A DNA stretch of 64,000 bases, from contig JAJDEW010000168.1 in the NCBI GenBank assembly GCA_029259595.1, forward strand, positions 1-64,000, read 5' to 3'. Made by a program: the position numbers and the translations under genes. Positions 48,370 to 57,166 of the stretch are shown one piece after another (within the stretch, counting starts at the first letter, position 1; every line of letters starts with the position of its first letter). The notes beneath the pieces were generated by a model, which saw only the letters and a list, made by a program, of their open reading frames with translations, made no database searches and had not been told where the DNA came from. The DNA comes from Planctomycetota bacterium (GTDB taxonomy: Bacteria; Planctomycetota; UBA1135; GCA-002686595).

Positions 48370-50289
48370 TCAGTCGAGCAAGACCTCGAGCTCGAGATCC
48401 TGGCACAGCCGGTTCTTCGCCTCCGCCAGCTGGACGGAGGTCGGTCGCTGCTTCCGCAGGCGCGCGAGGAGCTCGTCCCGGACACCGGCGAGGGGGGTCA
48501 CTTCGTTGCGGTCGACCTGGAAGAGGTAGAAGGCCTGTCCGATTTGGAGCGGGGCGCTGACCTGGCCGGGGCGCAGCCCGACGAGGACCTCGCGCGCGTC
48601 GTCCGGAATCCGGGTCCAGACGAAATCGTCGGAGGGCCGGCCGCCGCGCTCCTTCGTGTTCGGATCGTCGGAGTGGAGCTTCGCCAGCGAGGCGAAGTCG
48701 ATGCCGGCTTCCAGCTTGGACCGCAGGGCCTGCGCACGTTCGCGCGTGGCCGCCTCGCCGTCGTCTTCCGGCTGCGGCGCGATCAGGATCCAGCGGACCT
48801 CGAGGTTGCGGCCCTCGGGACCGTAGGTGCGCTCCCAGGCAGCCCGCACGTCGTCCGCGGTGGGAGGGAAGCGCCGGCGACGGAGCTCCTCGACGCGCAG
48901 GTCCGTTTCGGCGGCGAGCGTGAGCTCGCGCAGCAAGCTCGCCTCGGTTCGGTTCACCCGCCACAGGTGATCGCGCCAGTCGTCCTCGCTGGGCGCGTCG
49001 ACCTCGCGCTTGCGAGCCTTGTAGTCCGCGGCCGCGCGCGCGCTGACCTCGGCCGCCTCGATCGTGATCCCGGCTTCGTCTGCCAGCGTCTGGATGTGTT
49101 GACGCTCCGCGTAGCGTCGAGCATCGATCTCGCCGCGGGTCGCGAGCAACCACGCCACGTAGCGTGCACGGGAGACGACCTCGTCGCCGATGCGGAGCAC
49201 CGCGTCGGTCGCGTCGGTCGCGTCCGGCGGAGTGGTGAGGCCCGGCAGGACGGAGAAGGGCGTCGCCGCGCGCAGGTTCGTGCGCACCTCCTCGATCGCC
49301 GGTCGGGTGACGGGGGCCTGTTCGAGCTCGGCGCGTAGCTCGTGCGCGACGTCGTCGAGGGGCACCGTGAACGGACCGTGGGATTCGAACAGCCAGACGG
49401 CATTGCCCACGGCGAAGGGCCCGGCCGCTTCGCCGGCGGGGAGCCCTTCCACGGCCTGGACCACCTCGAGCGGGAAGCCGGCTCTCGAAAAGGGCTCGGG
49501 CCGCGGCGCGGGTTCCTGCGGTCGCCGCTCGAGCGCGAGCTCGGCCAAGGCCGTTCCGGCTCGCTGTCGTGCGAGCAAGGCCCGCGCCTCGGTCGAGAGT
49601 TCCTCGCGCCGCGCCTGTTCTCGGCTACGCCGCTCGTTCGGCACTTCCCCGGGCAGTGGCGTGATGCGCACCGGCAGAGCCAGCGCCACGACGCGTGTCG
49701 TGACTCCCTCCGGTCCATAGCGCTCCTCCCAGGCCGCCCGCACGTCGTCGGACGTGACCGTGCGCTGCGCGCGGGCGATTCGTTCGAGCAAGAGATCCGT
49801 CTCGAGCTCGAAGGCGCGCTCGCGCAGGAGCCCGGCCGGTGTGCGGCCCTCGCGCGCGAGCTCGGCTACCCAGCGCTCGCGGTTGCCACCGAAGGCCCCT
49901 TCGATCCGTCGCTGGAAGGCGTCCTCGACGGCGGCGACGGCCGCACCGGGCTCGAGCTCGATCCCCGCCGCGCGGGCGCTGTTGCGAACGAGCTCGGCCT
50001 CGGCGAAGGTCGCCACGAGTTGTTCCCCACGGAAGGCGAGCAGCCAGTCTCCGTACGCAGCGCGGGTCACGGCCTGTCCGTCGACGCGCAGGACGAGGTC
50101 CGCGCCGCCGTCCCGAGCGGACGTGTCCTGCCGAGCGGACGTGTCCTGAACGGAGGCTCGCAACGCCGCGCCCGCGAGGAGCGCGGCGCACAGGCAGGCC
50201 GCGACGAACGGAGCCGGGCGACCCGGTCCCTCAGACCGCCTCGGCCGAGCGGTCGTCCGCGCTGAATTGCATGGCGTGGAGACGGGCAT
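48370..50289 (-). CDS. Exported tandem parvulin-like (PpiC/SurA-type) protein
   Basis: 639 residues. An N-terminal hydrophobic segment (FVAACLCAALLAGAALRA) directs export. Two similar modules follow, about 60-330 and 350-639. Each has a helical chaperone-like part (DDVRAAWEERYGPEG and DDVRAAWERTYGPEG) and a parvulin-like part. The second module has the better isomerase core (KLHSDDPNTKERGGRPSDDF, VGLRPGQVSAPLQIGQAFYL); the first keeps only the end (GLPAGEAAGPFAVGNAVWLF). So it is an internally duplicated SurA-like folding factor with one probably inactive unit. Its start overlaps the end of the ABC transporter gene by 59 bases. A 17-base sequence is repeated twice in a row near 50118-50150 (QDTSAR twice). 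Confidence 0.82.
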   Translation of the reverse strand: MPVSTPCNSARTTARPRRSEGPGRPAPFVAACLCAALLAGAALRASVQDTSARQDTSARDGGADLVLRVDGQAVTRAAYGDWLLAFRGEQLVATFAEAELVRNSARAAGIELEPGAAVAAVEDAFQRRIEGAFGGNRERWVAELAREGRTPAGLLRERAFELETDLLLERIARAQRTVTSDDVRAAWEERYGPEGVTTRVVALALPVRITPLPGEVPNERRSREQARREELSTEARALLARQRAGTALAELALERRPQEPAPRPEPFSRAGFPLEVVQAVEGLPAGEAAGPFAVGNAVWLFESHGPFTVPLDDVAHELRAELEQAPVTRPAIEEVRTNLRAATPFSVLPGLTTPPDATDATDAVLRIGDEVVSRARYVAWLLATRGEIDARRYAERQHIQTLADEAGITIEAAEVSARAAADYKARKREVDAPSEDDWRDHLWRVNRTEASLLRELTLAAETDLRVEELRRRRFPPTADDVRAAWERTYGPEGRNLEVRWILIAPQPEDDGEAATRERAQALRSKLEAGIDFASLAKLHSDDPNTKERGGRPSDDFVWTRIPDDAREVLVGLRPGQVSAPLQIGQAFYLFQVDRNEVTPLAGVRDELLARLRKQRPTSVQLAEAKNRLCQDLELEVLLD

Positions 50290-52075
50290 AGATTCCCCCT
50301 TCGGCGAGGAGTTCGTTGTGGGTGCCGGCTTCGCGCAAGCGACCCTTGTGCAGGACCAGGATCCGATCGGCGCGGCGGACCGTCGACAACCGGTGAGCGA
50401 CGACGAGCGCGCTGCGCTCGCGCAAGAGGCTGTGCGTCGCGGCTTCGATGCGCGCTTCGGTGCCCGAATCGACGCTGGACGTGGCCTCGTCGAGGATCAC
50501 GAGGCCGGGTTCACCGGCCAGGGCGCGCGCGATCGAAATCAGCTCGCGCTCGCCGGTCGAGAGGGTGGCGCCGCGCTCCTCGACCTCGGTGTCGAGCCCG
50601 TTCGCGAGCCGCCGGACGAGCTCGTCGGCCGAGCTCGTGGCGAGCGCGGTCTCGATCGTGTCGTCGTCGACGCGGTCGCGTCCCAGCTCGAGGTTCTGGC
50701 GCACGGTTCCGGAGAACAGGAAGTCCTCCTGGAGCACGATGCCCAGCTCGTGCCGGTACGTGGCGAGATCCAGCTCGCGCAAATCGACGCCGTCGATCGT
50801 GATCCGCCCGGCGGTCGGGTCGTAGAAGCGCAGGAGCAGGTTGACGAGCGTCGACTTGCCCGCACCGGTCGCGCCGACCATCGCCACCGTAGCGCCGGGT
50901 GGAATCTCGAAGCTGACGTCCTCGATCACGGGCGTGCCGCCCGCTCCACCGTAGGAGAAGCTGACGTGCTCGAAGACGACGTGTCCGGTGAAGGGCCGTG
51001 GGAGCGCGAGCGCGCGCGTGGGGCTCGCGATGACCGGCTCGGTGTCGAGGATGTCGAAGATGCGTTCGGCGGACGCGAAGGCCGATTGGAGGATGTTGTA
51101 GCGCTCTCCCAGCTCGCGAATCGGACCGACCAGGTGCTGCAGCAGGAACCAGAAGAAGAGGAACTCGCCGAAGGTGAGCGAGCCGGCGGCGATCGAGGCA
51201 CCACCACTCCAGACGATCGAGCCCTGGATGCCGAAGACGACGAAGCCGACGATCGGATAGAACAGCGCGAACAAGAAGATCGTCCGCAAGTTCGCGGACA
51301 GGTAGCCCGAGAGATGGTCGGTAAAGCGACCGGACACGAGCTTCTCGCGTCGGAACATCTGCACGACGCGGATTCCGGAGAGGATCTCCTGCAGGAAGCC
51401 GTTCAGCCGCGCGAGGCGCGCGCGCACCGTGCGATGCGCGCGCCGCGCCCCGCCTCGGAAGACCAGGCTGACCCCGATCAAGAGCGGGGTCAGGACCAGG
51501 ACGAGGGTCGCGAGCGGGACGCTGACCGAGAACAGGAGGCCGAGGACGATCACGACCTTCAGGAGGTCGAAGATCAGCACGACGAGGCCGGACGTGAAGA
51601 GCTCGTTCAGGTTCTCGATGTCGCTCGTGACACGGGTCACGAGCGACCCGGTCGGATGCTTGTCGAACCAGGAGAGCTGCAGCCGTTGGATGTGGCGAAA
51701 CAGGGCCGTGCGCAGGTCGTGGATGACCGCTTGTCCCGTGCGCGTGAGCCAGGCGACCTCGAAGTAGCGCAGACCGGACGAGACCGCGACGACCAGGAGG
51801 TAACCGAGGGCCCACCAGCCCAGAGTTTGCACCCAGGGCGAGACGTCCGCTCCCGGATCGACCTGCAGCGCGGCCTGCGCGCTCGCGATCGGGCCGTCGA
51901 CGGCTCCGCGGATCAACCACGGCCCGTAGAGCTGGGTCCCGAACAGCGCCAGCAGGATGAGGAAGCTCTTCACGAACAGCCCGGCATGGGGTCGCGCATA
52001 GCGCGTCAGCCGCCGCATCACGGCGGAGTCCCAGGCCTTCGTGGCGACGAGCTCGTCGTGCTTGGTCGCCCTCAC
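50231..52075 (-). CDS. ABC exporter half (membrane plus ATPase), consensus Walker B, altered signature
   Basis: 614 residues from GTG 52075, which overlaps the upstream ABC stop (GTGA). Six membrane helices span residues about 30-320, then an ATPase domain: Walker A MVGATGAGKSTLVNLLLRFY, signature ATLSTGERELISIARALAG, Walker B LVILDEATSSVDSGTEARIE with the catalytic Glu, and H-loop VVAHRLSTV. The signature is LSTGE instead of LSGGQ. The gene upstream has the reciprocal change, so the pair fits an asymmetric heterodimeric exporter. The substrate is unknown; lipids, peptides or drugs are possible. The end overlaps the parvulin-like gene. Confidence 0.9.
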   Translation of the reverse strand: MRATKHDELVATKAWDSAVMRRLTRYARPHAGLFVKSFLILLALFGTQLYGPWLIRGAVDGPIASAQAALQVDPGADVSPWVQTLGWWALGYLLVVAVSSGLRYFEVAWLTRTGQAVIHDLRTALFRHIQRLQLSWFDKHPTGSLVTRVTSDIENLNELFTSGLVVLIFDLLKVVIVLGLLFSVSVPLATLVLVLTPLLIGVSLVFRGGARRAHRTVRARLARLNGFLQEILSGIRVVQMFRREKLVSGRFTDHLSGYLSANLRTIFLFALFYPIVGFVVFGIQGSIVWSGGASIAAGSLTFGEFLFFWFLLQHLVGPIRELGERYNILQSAFASAERIFDILDTEPVIASPTRALALPRPFTGHVVFEHVSFSYGGAGGTPVIEDVSFEIPPGATVAMVGATGAGKSTLVNLLLRFYDPTAGRITIDGVDLRELDLATYRHELGIVLQEDFLFSGTVRQNLELGRDRVDDDTIETALATSSADELVRRLANGLDTEVEERGATLSTGERELISIARALAGEPGLVILDEATSSVDSGTEARIEAATHSLLRERSALVVAHRLSTVRRADRILVLHKGRLREAGTHNELLAEGGIYARLHAMQFSADDRSAEAV

Positions 52076-53814
52076 AGCTCCTCGAGCTCCTCCAGCATCC
52101 GCTGGCGGTCCCAGGTCGCGCGATACCACTCCGAGCGCTCCAGGAGCTCGTCGTGCGTGCCCTGGGCCTCGATGCACCCTTCCTTCAACGCGACGATGCG
52201 GTCCGCTTCGCGCACTGTCGCGAGGCGGTGAGCCGCGATCACGACCGTGCGTCCCTGGCCTGCGCCGCGCAGCTTCTCGAGCAGCTTGGCCTCGGTCTCG
52301 GTGTCGACGGCCGAGAGTGCGTCGTCGAGGATCAGAACCGGCGCGTCCTTCGCGAGCGCGCGCGCGATGCAGCTGCGCTGGCGCTGGCCGCCCGACAACG
52401 TGACGCCGCGCTCGCCGATGAGCTGGTCGTAGCCGGCAGGGAAGGCGGCGACCTCGGCGGTCATCTCCGCGCGCTCGATCAGCGTCGCCAGCTCTTCGTC
52501 GTCGAGCGTGCGTCTTGCGCCGAACGAGAGGTTCTCGCGATAGCTTTCCGAGAACAGGAAGCTGTCCTGGGGAACGTAGGCCATGGCTCCGCGCAGGGTC
52601 TCGAGCGAGAGCTCCTTCAACGGGATACCGTCGAGCGTGATCTCGCCGCGCGCCTCGAACAGACGGCCGAGCAGGTTCAAGAGCGTCGACTTGCCCGCGC
52701 CCGTCGGCCCGACCACGCCGAGGGTCGAGCCGGCCGGAACCTCGATGTCGATGCCGGTCAGGGCCGGCGTGGGAGCGTCGGGATACTGGAAGGCGACGTC
52801 GTCGAGCCGCAGCTCGCCCCGCACTTCGTCGAGCGGGCGGGGCGTCTCGGGGTCACGAATGTCGACCGGTTCGTCGAGCAGCTCGTCGATCCGTTCGGCG
52901 CTCGCGAGGGCGCGGGGATAGAGGCCAGCCATCCAACCCAGCGCGATGACCGGCCAGAAGACCTTGAAGCCGAGGTCGATGAACTTGAACAGGTCGCCTG
53001 CCTGGATCGTGCGATCGATCATCGCCATCCCGCCGACGAAGAGGATCGGCAGGAAGGCCAGGTCGTGGGAGAGGTGGATCAGGGCCTGCGTGAGCCCGCG
53101 CGCCCGCGCGAAGCGCACCTGGTGGTCGCGGTTCGTGCGCGAGCGCTCGTCGAACCCCGCGCTCTCGTGCGCCTCGAGGCCGTAGCCCTTGACCACCCGG
53201 ATCCCGGCGAAGTTCTCCTGGGCGCGATGGCTGATGTCCGCCAGGCTCTCCTGGACCGCGGTCGAGTAGCGGTGCATGCGCGGCGTCAGGACCTTCATGG
53301 ACACCGCCACCAGGACCAGTGGAATCGACATCGCGAACGTCACCGCCGGTGAGATGCGGTAGAGCACGAAGAGGCTGCCCGGGACCATGACCGCCGCCCC
53401 GAGCACGTACATGAGGCCGGGCCCGAGCAGCATGCGGACGTTCTCGACGTCGGAGGTCAAGCGGCTGACGATGTCGCCCGAGCGACTCTTGTTGTGGAAG
53501 CCGAACGAGAGCACGGTCAGCTTGTCGAAGAGCTCCTGCTTCAGCTCGACCTCGACGCTGCGCGAGACGCCGACGATCCACCAGCGCTGGAGAAAGCGGA
53601 ACGTCCCTTGCGCGGCGGCGACCACGAGGAGCAGGCCGAAGAAGCCCGGCAGGAAGGCGGTGTCGTCGTTCGTGCGCAGCCGATCGATGGCGTCACCGAT
53701 CATGACCGTGATCCGGATGTCGCAGAGCACGACGAGCGGAACGCAGAGCGCGCCTGCCGCCAGGCGCTTGCGGTGACGGAGGAAGCGCAGGAAGAAGACG
53801 TAGAGTCGGCTCAC
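52072..53814 (-). CDS. ABC exporter half with non-catalytic-type Walker B (Asp for Glu)
   Basis: 580 residues from GTG 53814, overlapping the peptidase stop (GTGA). The membrane domain covers residues about 15-310. ATPase domain: Walker A VVGPTGAGKSTLLNLLGRLF, consensus signature VTLSGGQRQRSCIARALAKD, Walker B VLILDDALSAVDTETEAKLL, where the usual catalytic Glu is Asp, and H-loop VIAAHRLATV. In paired exporters such as TM287/288 or BmrC/BmrD one half carries exactly this Glu-to-Asp change. With the next gene it should form one transporter with one active and one degenerate ATP site. Confidence 0.9.
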   Translation of the reverse strand: MSRLYVFFLRFLRHRKRLAAGALCVPLVVLCDIRITVMIGDAIDRLRTNDDTAFLPGFFGLLLVVAAAQGTFRFLQRWWIVGVSRSVEVELKQELFDKLTVLSFGFHNKSRSGDIVSRLTSDVENVRMLLGPGLMYVLGAAVMVPGSLFVLYRISPAVTFAMSIPLVLVAVSMKVLTPRMHRYSTAVQESLADISHRAQENFAGIRVVKGYGLEAHESAGFDERSRTNRDHQVRFARARGLTQALIHLSHDLAFLPILFVGGMAMIDRTIQAGDLFKFIDLGFKVFWPVIALGWMAGLYPRALASAERIDELLDEPVDIRDPETPRPLDEVRGELRLDDVAFQYPDAPTPALTGIDIEVPAGSTLGVVGPTGAGKSTLLNLLGRLFEARGEITLDGIPLKELSLETLRGAMAYVPQDSFLFSESYRENLSFGARRTLDDEELATLIERAEMTAEVAAFPAGYDQLIGERGVTLSGGQRQRSCIARALAKDAPVLILDDALSAVDTETEAKLLEKLRGAGQGRTVVIAAHRLATVREADRIVALKEGCIEAQGTHDELLERSEWYRATWDRQRMLEELEEL

Positions 53815-55883
53815 CGCCCCTCGCTCCGGTCGGTGTCCGGTCCACGCGCGTCTTCTCCGGCCTGCTCCCAGGCGGCGCGCAGGGCGTCGATGGCTGCGGT
53901 GATGGCCTCGAGCTCGGCCTGCGCCGCTCGCTCGTCGCCTCGGGCCCGCGCCGCGCGGAAGATCGGCAAGGTCTCCGCGGCGTAACCTGTCTCGAGCCCG
54001 GGCGCCCAGAGCCGGTTCTTGTACCAGGGTCGTTCGGGCAGTCCCGGCGCGTGCTCCAGAGCGGCGTAGAAGCGCGGAGCTGCCGCGGGGTCGGCACCCG
54101 CAGCGAGCGCCGTCTCGGACGAGCGCGCGAGCCGCGCGAAGGCCTCCGCCAAGCTCTCGAGCGGTTCGATCATGGCCGAGTCCGGCTCCTCGCGGTCCGC
54201 TTCGCGCGCGACCATGCGTCCCAGTGCGTCGGCCGCTTCGACCGCATCGAAGCTCGTCGCCGGAGCGTCCGCCACCGTGGCGAGCAGCTCGGCCAGGAGC
54301 TCGCCCGCGCACTCGTGCACGACGAAGCCGGGGTCGAGGAAGCGGTCCATCAGGTCGAAATCGTCGAAGCGCGTGTGGTACTGCCCGCCCGAGCGCCCCC
54401 CGAACGAGACGTCGAGCACGGGGATCGCCAGATGGTGCAGGAAGACGGTGAAGTCGGAGCCCGAGCCCGGCAGCCCGAGCTCGCGGGGCTCGTCGCCATC
54501 GCGTCCTTCGCCCCAGGCCTCGGCCAGGGTGCGCGCGTCTCGCCGTCCAGCGACCGGGGCCTCGACGCGCGCGAGCACGGCCTCCAGCGTCCGGAGCCAG
54601 CCTGGGCAGCCGCTCGCGTTGAAGCGCGGTCCCGAGACGACGGCGTCCGCGTTCACGTAGAGCGCCGCCCGTCGCCGCAGCTCGTCCGCATGCCCTTCGG
54701 CCCATTCGGTGCTGCCGATCAGGCCGAACTCCTCCGCATCCCAGAAGCCGAGCACGAGCGTGGCCTGCGGCTTCCAGCCCGCGGCGGCGCGCTCGCCCAG
54801 GCGTTGCGCCGCGCGCAGGAGCGAGACCGTTCCGCTGCCCGCGTCGTGCGCGCCGCGGACCCAAGCGTCGCGGTGGTTGCCGGCGAGGACGAGTCGCTCG
54901 CCCGTTCCGGCCAGGCGCGCGATGACGTTCGTGATCGGACGGACGTCGCGCGGAGCGTCGAGCGTGAGCGAGACGTGGACCTCGTCACCCGCGGCGAGGG
55001 CGTCGAGGATCGCTTGAGCTTCTCCAACCGCGAGCGGGACGGCCGGCAAGTTCGGAAGCACGGCTTCGCGCTGCGCTTCGGACGAGCGGCGACCGCCGAC
55101 TTCGGAGGCATAGCCCGGCGTCGACGGGTCGCCGGGGACGCGCGCGAGGGACAGGATCGAGCCGCGCTGCGCGGCCCAGTCGGGCTTCCACGGACCCTCC
55201 GGCCAGACGCTTCCGCGGTCCGAACCCTCGTCGGCGCGTGGGCTGTAGAGCAGGGCTGCGACGCAACCGAACTCTTCGGCGAGCTCCACTTTGACGCCGC
55301 GGTAGGCGCCGCCGTAGCGCGCGAACGCGATACGTCCCGCGATCTCGGTGCCCGCTGCGGTCAGGCGTTCGTAGTCGGCCCGCAGGCCCCGACCGACGTC
55401 GACGACGGCTGCGGTCACCTGGCCGCTGCGCGCATAGGCGAGGAACTTGGGGATGTCGTCCGGCGCTTCGTGGTCGGGGTCGAAGGTCTCGATGCGTTCG
55501 AAGAGTCGCTCGCCCAGTTCGAGGTTCGGTTCGCCGGAGGCCTCCTTCGTCGGTTCGCTCGGTCGCGTCGCATGCGCTTGCAAGGCGATCGAGCGCGGGA
55601 GGGAGAGCAGCACCTCGCGGCGATCGAATTCGACGGCCCAGCCGGCGGCTTCCAGGACCTCGGCGACGTAGCGTGCGCCGCGCTCGGAACCCGACGTGCC
55701 CGCCAGGCGCGGGACGGCGCACAGTCCGCGCGACAGCTCGCGGGCCGGCGCGTCCTGCCCCCTGCCCTCGCTCGGCTCGGCTGCTTGCGCCGCGCTGCGC
55801 GGCCAGGGGGAGGCGGGGGGCGGGCCGCAGGGGCCGGCCAACAGGGCCGTGGCGCCCAGAAGAAGCGGGGTGAACGGGGTCAT
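53811..55883 (-). CDS. M28 family zinc peptidase, glutamate carboxypeptidase II-like
   Basis: 690 residues from ATG 55883, with a hydrophobic export signal (PFTPLLLGATALLAGPC). A PA-like insert domain (RIAFARYGGAYRGVKVELAE) precedes the M28 core. Metal and catalytic residues: LAGNHRDAWVRGAHDAGSGT (His, Asp), GFWDAEEFGLIGSTEWAEGH (Glu pair), YVNADA (Asp) and YHTRFDD (His). A helical dimerisation domain ends the protein, as in NAALADase/PSMA relatives. It is expected to trim peptides or glutamyl groups in the periplasm. TATCCT on the minus strand at 55919-55914 could start transcription with a leader of about 23 bases. The end overlaps the first ABC gene. Confidence 0.87.
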   Translation of the reverse strand: MTPFTPLLLGATALLAGPCGPPPASPWPRSAAQAAEPSEGRGQDAPARELSRGLCAVPRLAGTSGSERGARYVAEVLEAAGWAVEFDRREVLLSLPRSIALQAHATRPSEPTKEASGEPNLELGERLFERIETFDPDHEAPDDIPKFLAYARSGQVTAAVVDVGRGLRADYERLTAAGTEIAGRIAFARYGGAYRGVKVELAEEFGCVAALLYSPRADEGSDRGSVWPEGPWKPDWAAQRGSILSLARVPGDPSTPGYASEVGGRRSSEAQREAVLPNLPAVPLAVGEAQAILDALAAGDEVHVSLTLDAPRDVRPITNVIARLAGTGERLVLAGNHRDAWVRGAHDAGSGTVSLLRAAQRLGERAAAGWKPQATLVLGFWDAEEFGLIGSTEWAEGHADELRRRAALYVNADAVVSGPRFNASGCPGWLRTLEAVLARVEAPVAGRRDARTLAEAWGEGRDGDEPRELGLPGSGSDFTVFLHHLAIPVLDVSFGGRSGGQYHTRFDDFDLMDRFLDPGFVVHECAGELLAELLATVADAPATSFDAVEAADALGRMVAREADREEPDSAMIEPLESLAEAFARLARSSETALAAGADPAAAPRFYAALEHAPGLPERPWYKNRLWAPGLETGYAAETLPIFRAARARGDERAAQAELEAITAAIDALRAAWEQAGEDARGPDTDRSEGR

Positions 55884-55913
55884 GGGGTGCCGCGCTCGCG
55901 GGAGCGGCCGAGC

Positions 55914-55919
55914 AGGATA
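55914..55919 (-). promoter_or_regulatory. Putative -10 element (TATCCT) upstream of the M28 peptidase operon
   Basis: On the minus strand TATCCT lies at 55919-55914. No start codon occurs at the leaderless distance, so it would give a short leader before ATG 55883. The same hexamer is used at 2611 and in the pair at 30413-30445. Confidence 0.35.
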
Positions 55920-56065
55920 GAGCATCGCCAGGCCGAGGCCCACGGCAGGCGGCCCCAGGGCTCGCCGATCCGGTCCAGGCCGCTCAGGTTGCCCCAGGTA
56001 GCGTAAAACTTGCGTGAAAGCAAAACCGAGTTCCCTCGGCCGCCCGCTACCGAGGTCCGAAGGCC

Positions 56066-56722
56066 ATGCAAGAAGGCTCCAACAAGGTGGAACGTATCCG
56101 GCACCGCCGGACGTTAAGACTACTAGATCAGGTGAGGACGCCGACCGCCTTTGTCCCGGCCCCCGCGACCGACTCAAGGCTCCCCGGTTTCTTGTCGAAG
56201 CACGGACCCATGAACCAGGCCAGAAGGCAGACCCGCACCGACGAGATTCCCCGGCTCGCGCCGGAGGTCCCGACCGCCTTCGTGCCCACCCAGAAGGCCC
56301 CTGAGGCCCCCGAGTCCGCCGTCGAGGCCCGTTCCGACGCCGAGCGCCGTGTGCGCTGGGATCTGGGCTGCCACCTGGTCTGTCGCCTGACGACGCTGCA
56401 TCCTGAGCGAGCCCTGTCCCGGGCCTTGGTCCAGCATCTCGCCCAAGAGATGCCGGACATCGAGTTCACCCTCTCCGCCCGGATCCCGACCGACATCATC
56501 TGGGTTTGCGGCTACCAGGAAGGCCATGCCGAGCTCATCGCCGATCTGCGGCGGGAGAACGACGAGGCCTTCATCGTGATCACGGGCCGGGGCGTGCTCG
56601 AGACCTGGGAAGACGAGGTGCTCGCGGCGGGAGCGGACACCGCTTGCGGTTGGCCGATCGCTTACAACCGCCTCAGCCAGATCTTCCACGAGCGCGAGAC
56701 CGGCTCCGTCAGCAGCACCTGA
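56066..56722 (+). CDS. Degenerate receiver-like protein with repeated N-terminal motif
   Basis: 218 residues from ATG 56066; an ATG at 56210 would give 170. The longer form is favoured because the segment TPTAFVPA (near residue 24) recurs as VPTAFVPT (near residue 69), suggesting one duplicated linker. Residues about 95-215 look like a response-regulator receiver fold: PTDIIWVCGYQEGHAELIAD, EAFIVITGRG and VLAAGADTACGWPIAYNRLS. The phospho-acceptor Asp is not at the usual place and the conserved Lys-Pro is replaced (GWPIAY), so it probably does not work as a normal phospho-switch. The 182 bases before it show nothing certain. Confidence 0.6.
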   Translation: MQEGSNKVERIRHRRTLRLLDQVRTPTAFVPAPATDSRLPGFLSKHGPMNQARRQTRTDEIPRLAPEVPTAFVPTQKAPEAPESAVEARSDAERRVRWDLGCHLVCRLTTLHPERALSRALVQHLAQEMPDIEFTLSARIPTDIIWVCGYQEGHAELIADLRRENDEAFIVITGRGVLETWEDEVLAAGADTACGWPIAYNRLSQIFHERETGSVSST

Positions 56723-56885
56723 AGGGTGCCGATCCGGGGCTCCTCGGGCCCTGCCTCTTGATCGCGGACGGCTTCTCCCGTTAACATGCCGGGCTTCACG
56801 CGGGTGCCCGACCCGCCGCGGACCGCTGCGCGGTCCGGCCGAAGGCTTCGCGCCCGAGCCGGCGCCCTTCCCTTACGGATCTCCG

Positions 56886-57095
56886 ATGGACACCACTCTC
56901 CCGCAGCGTCTCCAGAAGTCGGTTTCCGGATCCTTCCACAAGACGGCGCTTCTGCAGAAGCGCGTCCGGGAGCTGATCCGCGGCGCCGCCCCCTTGATCG
57001 AGACGCGTGAACAGGATCCGATCAAGATCGCCTTCCTCGAGATGGAGCGCGGTTTGATCGAGCTCATCCCCGAAGAAGAGAAGCCGCTCATCTGA
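56886..57095 (+). CDS. rpoZ: RpoZ-like small protein (candidate RNA polymerase omega subunit)
   Basis: 69 residues. The pattern LLQKRVRELIRGAAPLIE, then a short gap, then DPIKIAFLEMERGLIEL, matches the core of omega subunits: a helix with R and A followed by G-PL, then the A-EI-G-I helix. Omega helps fold and assemble the beta-prime subunit. The size fits (omega is 60-100). The N-terminal part is short and the match is by eye only, so a non-polymerase small helical protein is possible. It is followed after 71 bases by lpxK. Upstream TAACAT (56782-56787) could be a -10 with a leader of about 90 bases. Confidence 0.6.
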   Translation: MDTTLPQRLQKSVSGSFHKTALLQKRVRELIRGAAPLIETREQDPIKIAFLEMERGLIELIPEEEKPLI

Positions 57096-57166
57096 GCCGT
57101 TCGAGGACGCCTCTGCGTCCGGTAGGTCCGCGCAGGCGGAGCGCCGAGGGCGCCCCTTCCGAATCG

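Noticed and set aside
50118-50150. A 17-base direct repeat as a mobile-element scar
   Set aside because: It is a simple tandem duplication within the gene, encoding QDTSAR twice in a linker. No element is needed to explain it.
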